From Mangrovimicrobium sediminis (GTDB lineage Bacteria; Pseudomonadota; Gammaproteobacteria; Pseudomonadales; Halieaceae), in NCBI RefSeq assembly GCF_004745945.1, contig NZ_SRLE01000001.1, positions 186,001 through 250,000 of the forward strand: a stretch of 64,000 nt of DNA, read 5' to 3'. Positions within the stretch are counted from its first letter, which is position 1, and each line of letters opens with the position of its first letter. This document shows positions 1 through 9,230 of the stretch, piece by piece. The translations under genes and the position numbers were made by a program. Under the pieces are notes generated by a model. That model did not search any database. It worked only from the letters and a program-made list of their open reading frames with translations, and was not told where the DNA came from.

Positions 1-2113
1 CTTCCGCCAGCGGGCTGATCTCCAGGAACGGCGTACCCTCGAGGTTGACGCCCGAGGTGTCCAGTTCTTTGATCTCCGCATCCAGGTAGGCATAGGCGAG
101 AGTCACTTTCAGGTTGTCCGTGAGCACCGCCACCGCATCGACTTCAATACCGGAGATTTCGGATTTACCGGCGTTGACGATGGCCGCGCCGCCGGAGACC
201 TGCGGGTAATTGACGCGGTCGGTGATAAGCGAGCCGAATACCTGCTGGTCCGTGTAATCGTTGTAGAACGCGGCAATATTGAGGATACCCTCGATGGCGC
301 CGCGGTAGGTCAGCTTGGCACCGACTTCGTAGTTATCCACTTCTTCCGGGCCCCAGGTTTCCACGCCGGGGTTGGTGAAGTTGATGCCGCCCTGGCGGTA
401 GCCGCGGGCGTACTTGGCGTAGATCAGCGCGTCTGGTGAAGGCTTGTAGTCGAGGTTGACCAGCCAGGTCGGCTCGTCGGACTCCTCTTCCAGGGTCTTG
501 CCGCACACCTTGGGATCATCCGCGATCACCCCCGGGAAGCGGAAGGAGTCGCGACAGGTCGCGATCAGCGGCTCGGTGGTGAACGGGGCCGGTGCGATAC
601 GCACGCCCTGGTCGTAGCCCTCGATCTTGTCGAAGGTGTAGCGCACGCCTGCGGTCAGTGCGAACTCGTCGGTGATGTCGAAGGTACCCTGGGCGAAGAT
701 GCCATGGTTCTCGAACTTCAGCTTGGTGGCCGACTGCGAGATGTTGCCTGCCAGCGGGATGGCGGAGAAGTCGCAGTCCGTGGTGTCCACGTTGTCGCAG
801 TAGGTAAAGATGCCGGTGCGGCCGCCGTTGAGGCCGTCCGGATCCGAGTACTCTAAGTAACCGCCGACCACGTATTGCAGGCGGTCGTCGAAGGCAAAGC
901 CCTGCAACTGGAGTTCCTCGGTCCAGGTGTTCTGTGCCGCATTCGACTCCCCGGGCAGCATGCCCAGTTCAATCAGGCGGAACGGGGTCCCGGGGGTGAT
1001 CGGCGCCGGAAAGCCAAAATTCAGGAAGTTCACCGAGTCCGGCACCGTGAAGTTATCGCTGTACAGGCTGAAGCGCGACTTCTCCTCGAATTCACCGTAG
1101 CTAAGGATGTTCTTCACGGTGAGCGAGTCGTTCACTTCCCAGGTGGTGGTGTTGATGAACTGCCACTGCTTGATGCTAAGGTTAGCGCGCGGTGCATTCA
1201 CTTCCACGTCGAACTCATCGTCGCCGCGTGCAGCCTGCCGGTCGATCTGCTCGCAGGCGGCGAGCGTGACCATGGCGTTGATGCTGATCTGGCCAATCTC
1301 GTCGGGCACCGCGGCCTCCCGGTCGCAGGCCACGTAGCGCGAGGCGTAGCCCGCGGTGTTGGAATCGCTTGAATGCAGGATCGTGTAGTTTTCCAGGGAG
1401 TCGGTGATCTCCCAGATGGCACTCAGGCGGTAGGCCTCGTAATCGCGATCGTTGAAATCCGGGCCGTTGCCGGACTTGTTCTCCATGTAGCCGTCGCGCT
1501 GGTTGATGTCGGCGGCGAACCGCACCCGGAAGCTATCGGTGAGAGGAACGTTCAACGCGCCCTGCACCCGGGTCATGTCGTAGTTGCCGACCGAGCCCTC
1601 GATATAACCGCCGAACTCGTCGACCGGTTCCTGCGGCACCAGCAGGATCGCCCCGCCGTCCGTGTTGCGTCCGAACAGCGTGCCCTGCGGGCCTTTCAGG
1701 ACCTGCACGTTCTGCAGATCCATGAAGGCGCCGGCGCCGACCGTATTACCGGAGGTGGTACCGCCCTGGGCGCGCACACCAACCACGTCAGCGAAGTACA
1801 CGCCCACGGTGGGCGCGGTGGCCTGGTCCTGGTTGAAGCCGCGAATCGAGAACGAGGATTTCTCCGGACCGTAACGTTCATTCACCGACAGCGACGGCGT
1901 GTAGTTGGCCAGGTCGCTGGCGACGGTGATGTTGCGGTCGTTTAGCTGGTTCTGCGAGAAAACCGTCATCGAGATGGGTACGTCCTGGATGTTCTCCTGG
2001 ACGCGGCGAGCGGTGACCACGACTTCCTCGAGAGTCACGTTCTGCGCCTGAACGGGCAAGGCCGCCCATACAGCAATCGCGAGAGCGGTCTTTTCAAAAA
2101 CCCTGTAATTCAT
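1..2113 (-). CDS. TonB-dependent outer-membrane receptor, C-terminus cut by window edge
   Basis: This encodes an outer-membrane beta-barrel receptor that would import a scarce substrate using TonB energy. Translation from the ATG at 2113, preceded by an AGGAGA ribosome site, gives a signal peptide ending near VQA, then LEEVVVTARR, the usual start of the plug. The plug continues with QDVPISMTVFS and the LKGPQGTLFGRN segment, followed by about 550 residues rich in barrel strands. About 704 residues are present with no stop before base 1, so only the last strands are missing. The LEEVVVTARR/QDVPI type is common in marine gammaproteobacteria and sphingomonads, often beside catabolic genes. It stands alone on the minus strand with a 384-base upstream region. 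The family call is firm. The substrate is unknown; proximity to the catabolic cluster suggests an organic molecule rather than iron. Confidence 0.95.
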   Translation of the reverse strand, partial: MNYRVFEKTALAIAVWAALPVQAQNVTLEEVVVTARRVQENIQDVPISMTVFSQNQLNDRNITVASDLANYTPSLSVNERYGPEKSSFSIRGFNQDQATAPTVGVYFADVVGVRAQGGTTSGNTVGAGAFMDLQNVQVLKGPQGTLFGRNTDGGAILLVPQEPVDEFGGYIEGSVGNYDMTRVQGALNVPLTDSFRVRFAADINQRDGYMENKSGNGPDFNDRDYEAYRLSAIWEITDSLENYTILHSSDSNTAGYASRYVACDREAAVPDEIGQISINAMVTLAACEQIDRQAARGDDEFDVEVNAPRANLSIKQWQFINTTTWEVNDSLTVKNILSYGEFEEKSRFSLYSDNFTVPDSVNFLNFGFPAPITPGTPFRLIELGMLPGESNAAQNTWTEELQLQGFAFDDRLQYVVGGYLEYSDPDGLNGGRTGIFTYCDNVDTTDCDFSAIPLAGNISQSATKLKFENHGIFAQGTFDITDEFALTAGVRYTFDKIEGYDQGVRIAPAPFTTEPLIATCRDSFRFPGVIADDPKVCGKTLEEESDEPTWLVNLDYKPSPDALIYAKYARGYRQGGINFTNPGVETWGPEEVDNYEVGAKLTYRGAIEGILNIAAFYNDYTDQQVFGSLITDRVNYPQVSGGAAIVNAGKSEISGIEVDAVAVLTDNLKVTLAYAYLDAEIKELDTSGVNLEGTPFLEISPLAE

Positions 2114-2497
2114 AGTGTTCTCCTGACGTTATTATTAATCTCGATGAACAGGTTTTATGGGCGGGGTCGCCCGGGACTTCGGTATTACGGACTGGTGTTT
2201 GCTACCTCCACGCCAAACAGACGGCACGCACCGCACCGGTGTCGCGAAACACCGATGGGCAGGATTCGTCCCAAAGCGGGACCTGTTAGTGACCGGGTAA
2301 CCAGGCAATCAGTTGTCATAGGCCGTTTTTTATCTTTACTAGTCTGGCGCACAAGACAATGTAGAACAGGCTCAGGATGAGCCTGAAATTCCGTATTTGG
2401 AACAGTTATTCTACATCTTTACTTATAATGACACCCCCCCTGAACGGCTGTCAATCACTGACAGCGCCCACCCGGGTCAATGGAGAGTGTTGAGAGA
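2114..2497. promoter_or_regulatory. Upstream region of the TonB-dependent receptor with nested inverted repeats
   Basis: No credible gene lies in these 384 bases; an open frame at 2144-2380 has atypical composition and no ribosome site. The stretch is AT-richer than its surroundings and should hold the promoter and a long leader for the receptor on the minus strand. Between 2359 and 2416 there is a nested inverted repeat: outer arms ATGTAGAA (2359-2366) and TTCTACAT (2409-2416), enclosing a perfect 7-bp hairpin CAGGCTC/GAGCCTG (2367-2373 with 2379-2385). This may be an operator or an RNA hairpin; which of the two is undetermined. Confidence 0.4.
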
Positions 2498-3364
2498 CTA
2501 GCGCAACAGCAACAATGGCGTTTGCGACTGCGCCAGCATGCGCAGGGTGACGCTGCCAAACAGCAGCTCGCGCAGGCGACTGTGGCCGAATGCTCCCATC
2601 ACGATCAGGTCGATCGCATGGCTGCGCTGGTAGTCCAGCAGGGCGGTCTCGGTATCGCCGGTGAGGTTGGCGCTCACCACCGACAGCCCCGCATCGCGCA
2701 AAACGGCCTCGCCCTCAGCGAGTACCGCCTGGTCGGCGGCACTGTTCTTGCCCACCTGGACCAGGTGGCAGTCCAGCCCGGCATAGAGCGGGCTCATGGT
2801 CATCATGTCGAGACCGATGCGTGCCGCCTTGCTGCCATCGTAGGCGATCATCAGGCGCTGCGGCGGCGCCTCGAGTGGCCGCTTGACCACAAGGATGGGA
2901 CGGTGCAGGGCGCGAATCACCGGCTCCAGCTGCTCGCCGATGGCCTGGTCGGTCTGCTCGGAATGGGATTCGCCGCGGATGCCGAGCACCAGCACGCGAA
3001 TCTCCTCCTCCATCTCGATCAGGCTGTCGACCAGGCTGCCGTGACGCTGCAGGGCCACGATGTCATCCACCTGCGCTGCACGCACGCGGCTTTCGGCCGC
3101 GTCCAGGATCAGCTTGCCCTGGTCGCGCAGGATCTTGCTGCGCCGGGATTCCAGTTCGGTGAGTTCCTCGAGCAGTTCGGAGCGCTCGCCGGGGCCGAGG
3201 TTGCCGCTGAGGTCAAAGGTCGAGGCCACCCGGTGCTCGAGGTTGTGTAGCAGTCGTACCGGCGCCGCGACCCGGCGTGCGATCCAGGCGGTGTAATCGG
3301 CGACGGCATCGCTGATCGGCGAACCGTCGACACAGGCAAGCACCAGGCTTCTTGTCGTTGTCAT
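2498..3364 (-). CDS. Tandem-domain universal stress protein (UspA family)
   Basis: This 288-residue cytoplasmic protein has two Usp folds in tandem (about residues 5-145 and 155-288). The second domain ends with GAFGHSRLRELLFGSVT, matching the G-x2-G-x9-G(S/T) ATP-binding signature, then TPLLLLR. The first domain keeps the terminal beta-strand pattern (IRVLVLGIRGE) but not a clean nucleotide motif, a common asymmetry in tandem Usp proteins. Its start codon lies 2 bases after the stop of the SulP gene on the same strand, so the two are almost certainly cotranscribed. Usp proteins encoded next to transporters often modulate them, but that role here is inference. Confidence 0.93.
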   Translation of the reverse strand: MTTTRSLVLACVDGSPISDAVADYTAWIARRVAAPVRLLHNLEHRVASTFDLSGNLGPGERSELLEELTELESRRSKILRDQGKLILDAAESRVRAAQVDDIVALQRHGSLVDSLIEMEEEIRVLVLGIRGESHSEQTDQAIGEQLEPVIRALHRPILVVKRPLEAPPQRLMIAYDGSKAARIGLDMMTMSPLYAGLDCHLVQVGKNSAADQAVLAEGEAVLRDAGLSVVSANLTGDTETALLDYQRSHAIDLIVMGAFGHSRLRELLFGSVTLRMLAQSQTPLLLLR

Positions 3365-3366
3365 GC

Positions 3367-4860
3367 TCAGTGCCCTCCGAGGACTTTCTCGATTTCTTCG
3401 GGTTTATCATGCACGCCAAAGCGGTCGATGATCGTGCTGCTGGCGTCATTGAGACCGATCAGCTCCACCTCGGCGCCCTCGCGGCGGAACTTGAGCACCA
3501 CCTTGTCCAGCGCGCCGACCGCCGAAATGTCCCAGAAGTGGGCCCGACTCAGGTCGATGACCACGTTCTCCACCACCTCGCGAAAATCGAATTGCTCGAT
3601 GAATTTCTCGGCGGAGTTGAAAAACACCTGGCCGATGACCTGGTAGCGGCGCGTGCTGCCGTCCTCGTCCAGCGAGGAGGCCACGTACATGAAGTGGCTG
3701 ACCTTGTTGGCGAAGAACAGCGATGCCAGCAATACACCGACGAACACGCCGTAGGCCAGGTTGTGGGTGGCCACCACCACCGCGACGGTGGCCACCATGA
3801 CGATGTTCGACGACAGCGGGTAGTGCCGCAGGTTGAGCACCGACTCCCAGCTGAAGGTACCGATGGAGACCATGATCATCACCGCCACCAGGGCCGCCAT
3901 GGGAATCATCGACAGCCAGGGGCCGAGAAACACCACCAGGATGATCAGGAACAGGCCCGCGCAAAACGTCGAGAGCCGTCCGCGGCCGCCGGACTTCACG
4001 TTGATCACCGACTGGCCGATCATCGCGCAACCGGCCATGCCGCCGATCAGGCTGCTGCCAACGTTGGCGATACCCTGGGCCTTGCACTCACGGTTTTTGT
4101 CGCTCTCGGAATCGGTGAGGTCATCGACGATGGTCGCGGTCATCATCGACTCCAGCAGTCCCACCACCGCCATCGACGCGGAGTACGGCAGGATGATCAT
4201 CAGGGTGTCGAGGTTGAGCGGCACATCCGGCCACAGGAACACCGGCAGCGTGTCCGGCAGCTCGCCCATGTCGCCGACGGTGCGGATATCCAGGCCCATG
4301 CTAATGGCGACCGCCGAGAGCACCAGGATGCACACCAGCGGGGACGGTATCACCTTGCCCACCAGCGGCAGGTAGGGGAACAGATAGATGATGCCGAGCC
4401 CGGCGGCGGTCATGGCGTACACATGCCAGGTGACGTCGGTGAGCTCTGGCAACTGGGCCATGAAGATCAGGATGGCCAGGGCGTTGACGAAACCGGTAAC
4501 CACTGAGCGCGAGACAAAGCTCATCAGGTTGCCCAGTTGCAGGTAGCCGGCGAGGACCTGCAGCGCACCGGTCAGCAGGCCCGCCGCCAGCAGGTACTGC
4601 AGGCCGTGGTCGCGCACCAGGGTCACCATCAGCAGCGACATCGCGCCGGTGGCGGCGGAGATCATGGCGGGCCGCCCGCCGGTCAGGGCGGTGATCATGG
4701 CGATACAGAACGACGCGTACAGGCCGATTTTGGGATCGACGCCAGCGATGATCGAGAACGCGATCGCCTCGGGCACCAGCGCCAGCGCCACCACGAGTCC
4801 GGCGAGCAGATCGCCGCGAATATTTCCGAACCAGTCGGCCCGGGTCCAGCTCAACAACAT
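3367..4860 (-). CDS. SulP-family inorganic anion transporter with STAS domain
   Basis: This is an inner-membrane carrier of the SulP/SLC26 family, 497 residues from the ATG at 4860. That start is preferred over an upstream one at 4983, because the extra 41 residues are low-complexity and the family's amino-terminal segment begins at [21 protein letters not shown]. It has the SulP pattern of hydrophobic segments (for example [16 protein letters not shown]), the conserved [20 protein letters not shown] stretch near the middle and a carboxy-terminal STAS domain containing [20 protein letters not shown]. Family members move sulfate, bicarbonate or other anions. This short form resembles the bicarbonate/sulfate group, but the substrate cannot be assigned. 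It is followed by the Usp gene at a 2-base spacing. Confidence 0.94.
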   Translation of the reverse strand: MLLSWTRADWFGNIRGDLLAGLVVALALVPEAIAFSIIAGVDPKIGLYASFCIAMITALTGGRPAMISAATGAMSLLMVTLVRDHGLQYLLAAGLLTGALQVLAGYLQLGNLMSFVSRSVVTGFVNALAILIFMAQLPELTDVTWHVYAMTAAGLGIIYLFPYLPLVGKVIPSPLVCILVLSAVAISMGLDIRTVGDMGELPDTLPVFLWPDVPLNLDTLMIILPYSASMAVVGLLESMMTATIVDDLTDSESDKNRECKAQGIANVGSSLIGGMAGCAMIGQSVINVKSGGRGRLSTFCAGLFLIILVVFLGPWLSMIPMAALVAVMIMVSIGTFSWESVLNLRHYPLSSNIVMVATVAVVVATHNLAYGVFVGVLLASLFFANKVSHFMYVASSLDEDGSTRRYQVIGQVFFNSAEKFIEQFDFREVVENVVIDLSRAHFWDISAVGALDKVVLKFRREGAEVELIGLNDASSTIIDRFGVHDKPEEIEKVLGGH

Positions 4861-5303
4861 CGAACAACCTATACAGTGGTAAGGGCGACCGCCAGCGGGC
4901 ACCTGCATGAGGTGTACCCGCGACGGCACAGAATGCGAACAGGATGCAAAACCGGCGAGCGATGCGCCGCGCGGCAGTCGCATGACCGGCGCGCCCTGCA
5001 GGCGAGAGGAATTTCACGTGGACCGTGCGTTTCGCCCCGCCAGCGGGCGCGAAAAACGACGAGCCGGGGATTCTACCCCAGCGGCGCTACAATTCAAGGT
5101 CGCGCCCCCCGCGCGGCAAGGCCCCCGGGGGCCTGCGCCACCGCCCTGCCCGGCGACTATCGAGAGTTCGAAAACCGGCCTCCGACGCCCGCGTCAGCAG
5201 TGGCCGAAACTGCTACCATGCCTGCGACGACATCGTCGACGGCGCACAGGTCGCGCCTGGCGAACGACTCGACAATAACGATAAGCCGGACAGGAACCCC
5301 AGC

Positions 5304-5801
5304 ATGCAGGACGACCTCGCCATGCGCGCACTCGCCGACCACCGGGAAATCACCGATCTCATCTACCGCTACTGCCGCAGCGTCGACCGCCTGGACATCC
5401 CGCTGGGCCACTCGATCTGGCATGACGGCGGCACCGCCGACTACGGCGAGCTCTACGAGGGTCCGGGCCCGGGCGTGATCGACCTGATCTGCCGCCAGCA
5501 CGAGCACACCCTGCACCACTCCCACCAGGTGACGAATATCCTCATTGCGCTGGATGGCGAACAGGCGGGCAGCGAAGCCTACTGCACCGCGACGCTGCGC
5601 CTGCGCGACGGACAGGCCATTCGCCAGATCAGCGTCTGGAGCCGCTACCTGGACCAGTGGTCACGTCGCGATGGCCGCTGGGGGCTGGATCACCGCCAGG
5701 CCGTCATCGACTTCGACGAGATCCGCGAGGTGACACCGATGGCAGAGCACCAGGTCGGCCGCCGCGACCGCCAGGACCCCTCCTACCGCTGCCTGCCCTG
5801 A
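5304..5801 (+). CDS. SnoaL/NTF2-like small protein
   Basis: This is a 165-residue protein of the SnoaL-like fold, the cone-shaped fold of ketosteroid isomerases and scytalone dehydratases. The opening MRALADHREITDLIYRYCRSVDRLD is the typical first helix of the family, and HEHTLHHSHQVTNILI and RYLDQWSRRDGRWGLDHRQAV follow the family strand pattern. I chose the ATG at 5304, preceded by an AGGAACC site, because the longer open frame from 5025 adds atypical sequence. It is followed 40 bases later by an SRPBCC-fold gene in the same direction, and the two may be cotranscribed. Enzymatic activity is not predictable; in catabolic clusters such proteins isomerise or dehydrate ring intermediates. Confidence 0.85.
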   Translation: MQDDLAMRALADHREITDLIYRYCRSVDRLDIPLGHSIWHDGGTADYGELYEGPGPGVIDLICRQHEHTLHHSHQVTNILIALDGEQAGSEAYCTATLRLRDGQAIRQISVWSRYLDQWSRRDGRWGLDHRQAVIDFDEIREVTPMAEHQVGRRDRQDPSYRCLP

Positions 5802-5841
5802 GCGCGGCGCCCGACACCAACACAGCTGGAGCATCCCGCGT

Positions 5842-6339
5842 ATGTCCCCACCCTCCCCCGACTTCGAGGCATCGCTCAGGCAGCGCTACGGCAGGTTCAG
5901 CACGTTCCACGCCGTCGACATCGACGCCCCCGCGCAGGCGCTGTGGCGCGAGATCGAGGCCTTCGAGCAGTGGCCGCAGTGGAACCCGCTGTATACACGG
6001 GCCAGCGGCAGTTTTACCCCCGGCGCCACACTGGGCTTTACCGTCGCCATCCCCGGGATGCCGGAACACACCGGGCAGGCACAGGTCGTCGAACTGCAAC
6101 CGGGGCAGTGCGTGAGTTACCGCATGCTGGGCCGGGAATGGCTGACCCGCGCCACCCGGTTTATCGAAGTCAGCGAACTGGATAGCGGTCGCAGTCGCCT
6201 GGTCAACGGCGAGGCCATGGGCGGGCTGCTCGGCCCGCTTCTGTACCTGGGATTCTCAGCGAAGATTCGCGGCGGCTTACAGGGCATGAACGAGGCGCTG
6301 AAGGCGCGCCTGGAAGGCGGGCGCGCCGCGGACGGCTAG
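5842..6339 (+). CDS. SRPBCC-fold protein (polyketide cyclase/START-like)
   Basis: This 165-residue protein starts a START/SRPBCC domain at FHAVDIDAPAQALWREIEAFEQWPQWNPLY, the family's first strand and helices. A beta-sheet run follows, with FTPGATLGFTVAIPGMPEHTGQAQVVELQPG, and the protein ends in the long carboxy-terminal helix GGLQGMNEALKARLEG. These proteins bind hydrophobic ligands in a deep cavity and are often annotated as polyketide cyclase or dehydrase. There is no signal peptide, so it should be cytoplasmic. It follows the SnoaL-like gene and converges on the molybdoenzyme gene 51 bases further on. The ligand is unknown. Confidence 0.85.
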   Translation: MSPPSPDFEASLRQRYGRFSTFHAVDIDAPAQALWREIEAFEQWPQWNPLYTRASGSFTPGATLGFTVAIPGMPEHTGQAQVVELQPGQCVSYRMLGREWLTRATRFIEVSELDSGRSRLVNGEAMGGLLGPLLYLGFSAKIRGGLQGMNEALKARLEGGRAADG

Positions 6340-6390
6340 TCCGGAACCTTTGACTGGAAACGCCTCTGCGCAACAGCCGCCCCGAAGCTG

Positions 6391-8427
6391 CTAGCCGGGA
6401 ACCGCCTCGATCGCGATCGGCACACCGGAATAGTGGGCCATGCCGCTCAGGCGGTCGATGGCCGCGGTGCTGGTCAGCCGGTTGACGTTGCTGTGCAGGT
6501 AGCCGTGACTGATCGACACCACCCCGCGGCGCACCCCGGGGTCGATACGCGCGACGAATTCCACCACACCGCTGTCATTGCTCACGCGCACCATCTGGCC
6601 GTCGCGAATCCCGTGCGCCTCGGCGTCCAGCGGATGCAGCAGGGCGTTGGCCTCTTCGCCGAGAAAGTCGAGTTGTGCGTTGAACTTGCGGCGCTGGCGG
6701 CGCGAGGAAAAACACAGCGGCTTCGGCGCATCGCCCTGTTCAGCATCGAGAGCGCGCATCTCGTTCCACTGCTCCACCAGGCGCTGCGGCGCGAGCCGCC
6801 AGCCGCCGATGCGCTCTATGTGGCGGTCCACCCAGGGGGCGGGAAACTCCAGCGGGCGCTCCACGTAACCCTTGGCCTGCAGTTCCTCGAAACTGCAGCG
6901 CGCGCCGGTCATCAGGTGGGCGAGCATGGCCTCGTCCGCTTCCTGGGTGGGCTCGCAATCCGGCACGTGCGCCGGTACCGGCAGGCCGGCGCGGCGCATG
7001 ATCTGCGAGATCACCCACCAGGCGGAGCGGCGCTCGCCCAGCGGCGCCACCAGCGGCGCCGAATACTGCATGGACAGGTTCCAGCCAAGGGTATCCCAGC
7101 GGCTGAGTTCCGCGCGCTCGATACCGTCCTTGGTCGGCAGCACGTGGGTGGCGAACGCCGTGGTCTCGTTGTGCAGGATCTCGGTCATCACATGCAGTTC
7201 GAGATCGCCCAGGGTGCGCTCCAGCGCGTTGGTATCCGGAAAGGAGCGCAACAGGCGGCCGCCGAAATTGAACAGGCCGCGGATATTGCCCGCGTCGATC
7301 TCGTCGGGCAGCACCGCGCAGGGCCAGTCGCCGAGGATGCCCAGCGCGTCGGGGCGGGTCTTCGCGCCGGGCGTCCAGGGGTCCATCTCCGGCAATTCGA
7401 AGTTCTCGTAGGGGTGCAGGAAACTCGGGTGGAACCAGGTGCCGCCGCGATTGTTCATCGCCCCGGTGAGCACCATCAGAAGCCAGGCAAACCACTGGGT
7501 CAGGTTGCAGCCGGTGGACATGGTGATGCCGGTGCCGGTCTCCACCACCACGTTGCCACCCTTACGGCGGATCGCCGCGAGCAGGTCGCGCATGTCCCGG
7601 GCATCCACCCCGGCCACCGCCGCGGCGGTGTCGAGATCGTAGCCCTCCAGCGCCGCGCGCAGGGTGTCCAGGCCCTGCACCGGCTGGCGCGGCACCAGCG
7701 GGCCGTCGTCGATGATCTCGCGCACCAGCCAGGCGAGGATGGCGTAATCCTTGCCCGGGTAGGCGGCGATGTGTCGTGTGGAGAACTTCGCCGTCTCGGT
7801 GAACACCGGGTCGATGGTCCACACCTCGCCGCGCCGGGCGGCCTCGCGTATCCACACCGCCGGGTTGTACATACCGGTGTTGTGGGCGTGGCTGACCATC
7901 GGATTGGTGCCGACGTAGATCAGCATTTCCACGGCGTCGTAGTCGGTCTTGGGGTTGAGCCCGGGGAAACCGCCCATGGCGCCGGCCATGAGCACCTTGG
8001 CCACGCCGTCGATAGTCAGCGGCGTGAACTTGGGGCCGTAGCCCAGGGCCTGGTGCAGCGCCTCCTCCATCGCATAGCCGGAGGAATCCAGGCCGAGTCC
8101 GCTGCCGAAGTTGATCGCCACGCTGTGGCCGCCGTGGGTATCGATGAGGGTACGCAGCCTGGCGGCGATATCGTCCAGGGCCTCGTCCCAGCTCACCGGC
8201 TCGAGGCGACCGTTACGCCGCATCAGGGGCCGGTCGATCGCCTCGGGGCTGTGGTGCAACTGGCCCACCGCGCGCCCCTTGGGGCAGGTGTAGCCGGCGG
8301 AGAGCGGGTGCTCCGGGTCGCCGCGCACCTTGAGCACCTGGTCGCCGGCCACCTCGGCCAGCAGCCCACAGTGGACCATGCAGACTTTACAGTAGGTGCG
8401 CTTCAGTTCGACGGGCCTGTCCGACAT
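6391..8427 (-). CDS. Molybdopterin (bis-MGD) oxidoreductase with 4Fe-4S cluster
   Basis: This is a 678-residue catalytic subunit of the DMSO-reductase superfamily (formate dehydrogenase/acetylene hydratase-like). Residues 13-48 carry C-x2-C-x3-C and the distal C of CPKGRAVGQ, binding a 4Fe-4S cluster. The molybdopterin domains follow, with LIYVGTNPMVSHAHNTG and LTGAMNNRGGTWF. The carboxy-terminal dinucleotide-binding domain contains SRRQRRKFNAQLDFLGEEAN and GIRDGQMVRVSNDSG. No Tat signal is seen, so it should act in the cytoplasm, and no partner subunit is adjacent. Where formate dehydrogenases place Cys or Sec, this protein appears to read FTPLTIDG (residues 134-141), so Asp140 may be the metal ligand. 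The substrate is unknown. The TetR gene upstream lies on the same strand about 100 bases away. Confidence 0.92.
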   Translation of the reverse strand: MSDRPVELKRTYCKVCMVHCGLLAEVAGDQVLKVRGDPEHPLSAGYTCPKGRAVGQLHHSPEAIDRPLMRRNGRLEPVSWDEALDDIAARLRTLIDTHGGHSVAINFGSGLGLDSSGYAMEEALHQALGYGPKFTPLTIDGVAKVLMAGAMGGFPGLNPKTDYDAVEMLIYVGTNPMVSHAHNTGMYNPAVWIREAARRGEVWTIDPVFTETAKFSTRHIAAYPGKDYAILAWLVREIIDDGPLVPRQPVQGLDTLRAALEGYDLDTAAAVAGVDARDMRDLLAAIRRKGGNVVVETGTGITMSTGCNLTQWFAWLLMVLTGAMNNRGGTWFHPSFLHPYENFELPEMDPWTPGAKTRPDALGILGDWPCAVLPDEIDAGNIRGLFNFGGRLLRSFPDTNALERTLGDLELHVMTEILHNETTAFATHVLPTKDGIERAELSRWDTLGWNLSMQYSAPLVAPLGERRSAWWVISQIMRRAGLPVPAHVPDCEPTQEADEAMLAHLMTGARCSFEELQAKGYVERPLEFPAPWVDRHIERIGGWRLAPQRLVEQWNEMRALDAEQGDAPKPLCFSSRRQRRKFNAQLDFLGEEANALLHPLDAEAHGIRDGQMVRVSNDSGVVEFVARIDPGVRRGVVSISHGYLHSNVNRLTSTAAIDRLSGMAHYSGVPIAIEAVPG

Positions 8428-8527
8428 GGGGCCTCCTGCGCGTGTCGCCGTTATTAGACTTATAAGTGATCAACTGGCCACATTCTGCGCCGCAGGGACG
8501 CCCTTGGCAAGTCGGGGCGGGCCAGGC

Positions 8528-9076
8528 TTACTTGTTGTCGACGATGTCCTGCAGTGCCTGCGCGAACCAGCGCACCGACCCCGGCGGTACACGACCAGTG
8601 GTCAGGCGCCGCGACTGGATGGTAAAGCCGTTGAGCAGGGTAAGCATATTGAGCGCGCGGGCATTGGCCTGCGGTGGGCCCAGCCATTTGGCCAGGGGTT
8701 TGAGGATGTGGTCGCGGGTCACGCGCTGGGCGATCTCCGCCGACTGCGGGTCGGCGGTGGCGAGGATGATCATGGTCGGCAGCTTCGGGTTGCTGCGGCT
8801 GACCACCAGTTTCGCCATGCGCTGCCCGAAGTCCTGTTTGTCATCGACGAACAGCGAGTGCTCCTCGATGCCGTAGACTAAGGTGGCCTCGAACAGGCTC
8901 GCCTTGCTGCCGAAATGCCGCGCAATCAGGGACGGCGCCACGCCCGCTGCGGCGGCGATATCCCGGGTACCTGTCCTGGCGTAGCCGTGCTCCGCAAATA
9001 GCTCGAAGGCCACGCCGAGAATCCGCCCCTTGGTCTGCTGCGCATCGCGGCGCCTGGTTTCCTTTCCCCTGGCCAT
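8528..9076 (-). CDS. TetR-family transcriptional regulator
   Basis: This is a 182-residue repressor-type protein. The amino-terminal helix-turn-helix is clear: KGRILGVAFELFAEHGYARTGTRDIAAAAGVAPSLIARHFGSKASLFEATL. The ligand-binding part (about residues 70-182) is divergent, as usual. The gene is divergent from the NTF2-like gene at 9231; the 154-base gap holds a 19-bp near-palindrome (9151-9169) that is a candidate operator. It lies directly upstream of the molybdoenzyme on the same strand. It probably controls itself and the divergent pair 9231-10176, and possibly the molybdoenzyme; targets are inferred from position only. Confidence 0.93.
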   Translation of the reverse strand: MARGKETRRRDAQQTKGRILGVAFELFAEHGYARTGTRDIAAAAGVAPSLIARHFGSKASLFEATLVYGIEEHSLFVDDKQDFGQRMAKLVVSRSNPKLPTMIILATADPQSAEIAQRVTRDHILKPLAKWLGPPQANARALNMLTLLNGFTIQSRRLTTGRVPPGSVRWFAQALQDIVDNK

Positions 9077-9150
9077 AGACCCTCCTTCTGGTACATCGGG
9101 TTATTTCATTTTGTCACGCAACTTTAGCATAATCGGTGCTCGCGCTACCG

Positions 9151-9169
9151 CAGTACATTCGGTGCACTG
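9151..9169. promoter_or_regulatory. Candidate TetR operator
   Basis: The 19-bp sequence CAGTACATTCGGTGCACTG is an imperfect inverted repeat: 7-bp arms match at 6 of 7 positions around a 5-bp centre. It sits between the TetR gene (start at 9076) and the divergent NTF2-like gene (start at 9231), where TetR repressors usually bind. The assignment is by position and symmetry only. Confidence 0.4.
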
Positions 9170-9230
9170 AGTATCGATTCTGCGCGTGGCCAGGCACACT
9201 CCTCCACAATCATAAGCACAGGAGATACGC

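Noticed and set aside
875-1945. Long plus-strand frames opposite the receptor gene
   Set aside because: They are antisense shadows of the TonB-dependent receptor in GC-rich DNA; the minus-strand translation has clear family motifs.
2144-2380. Open frame of 78 codons in the receptor upstream region
   Set aside because: Arg/Cys-rich, atypical composition, no ribosome site, and it overlaps the receptor leader and inverted repeats.
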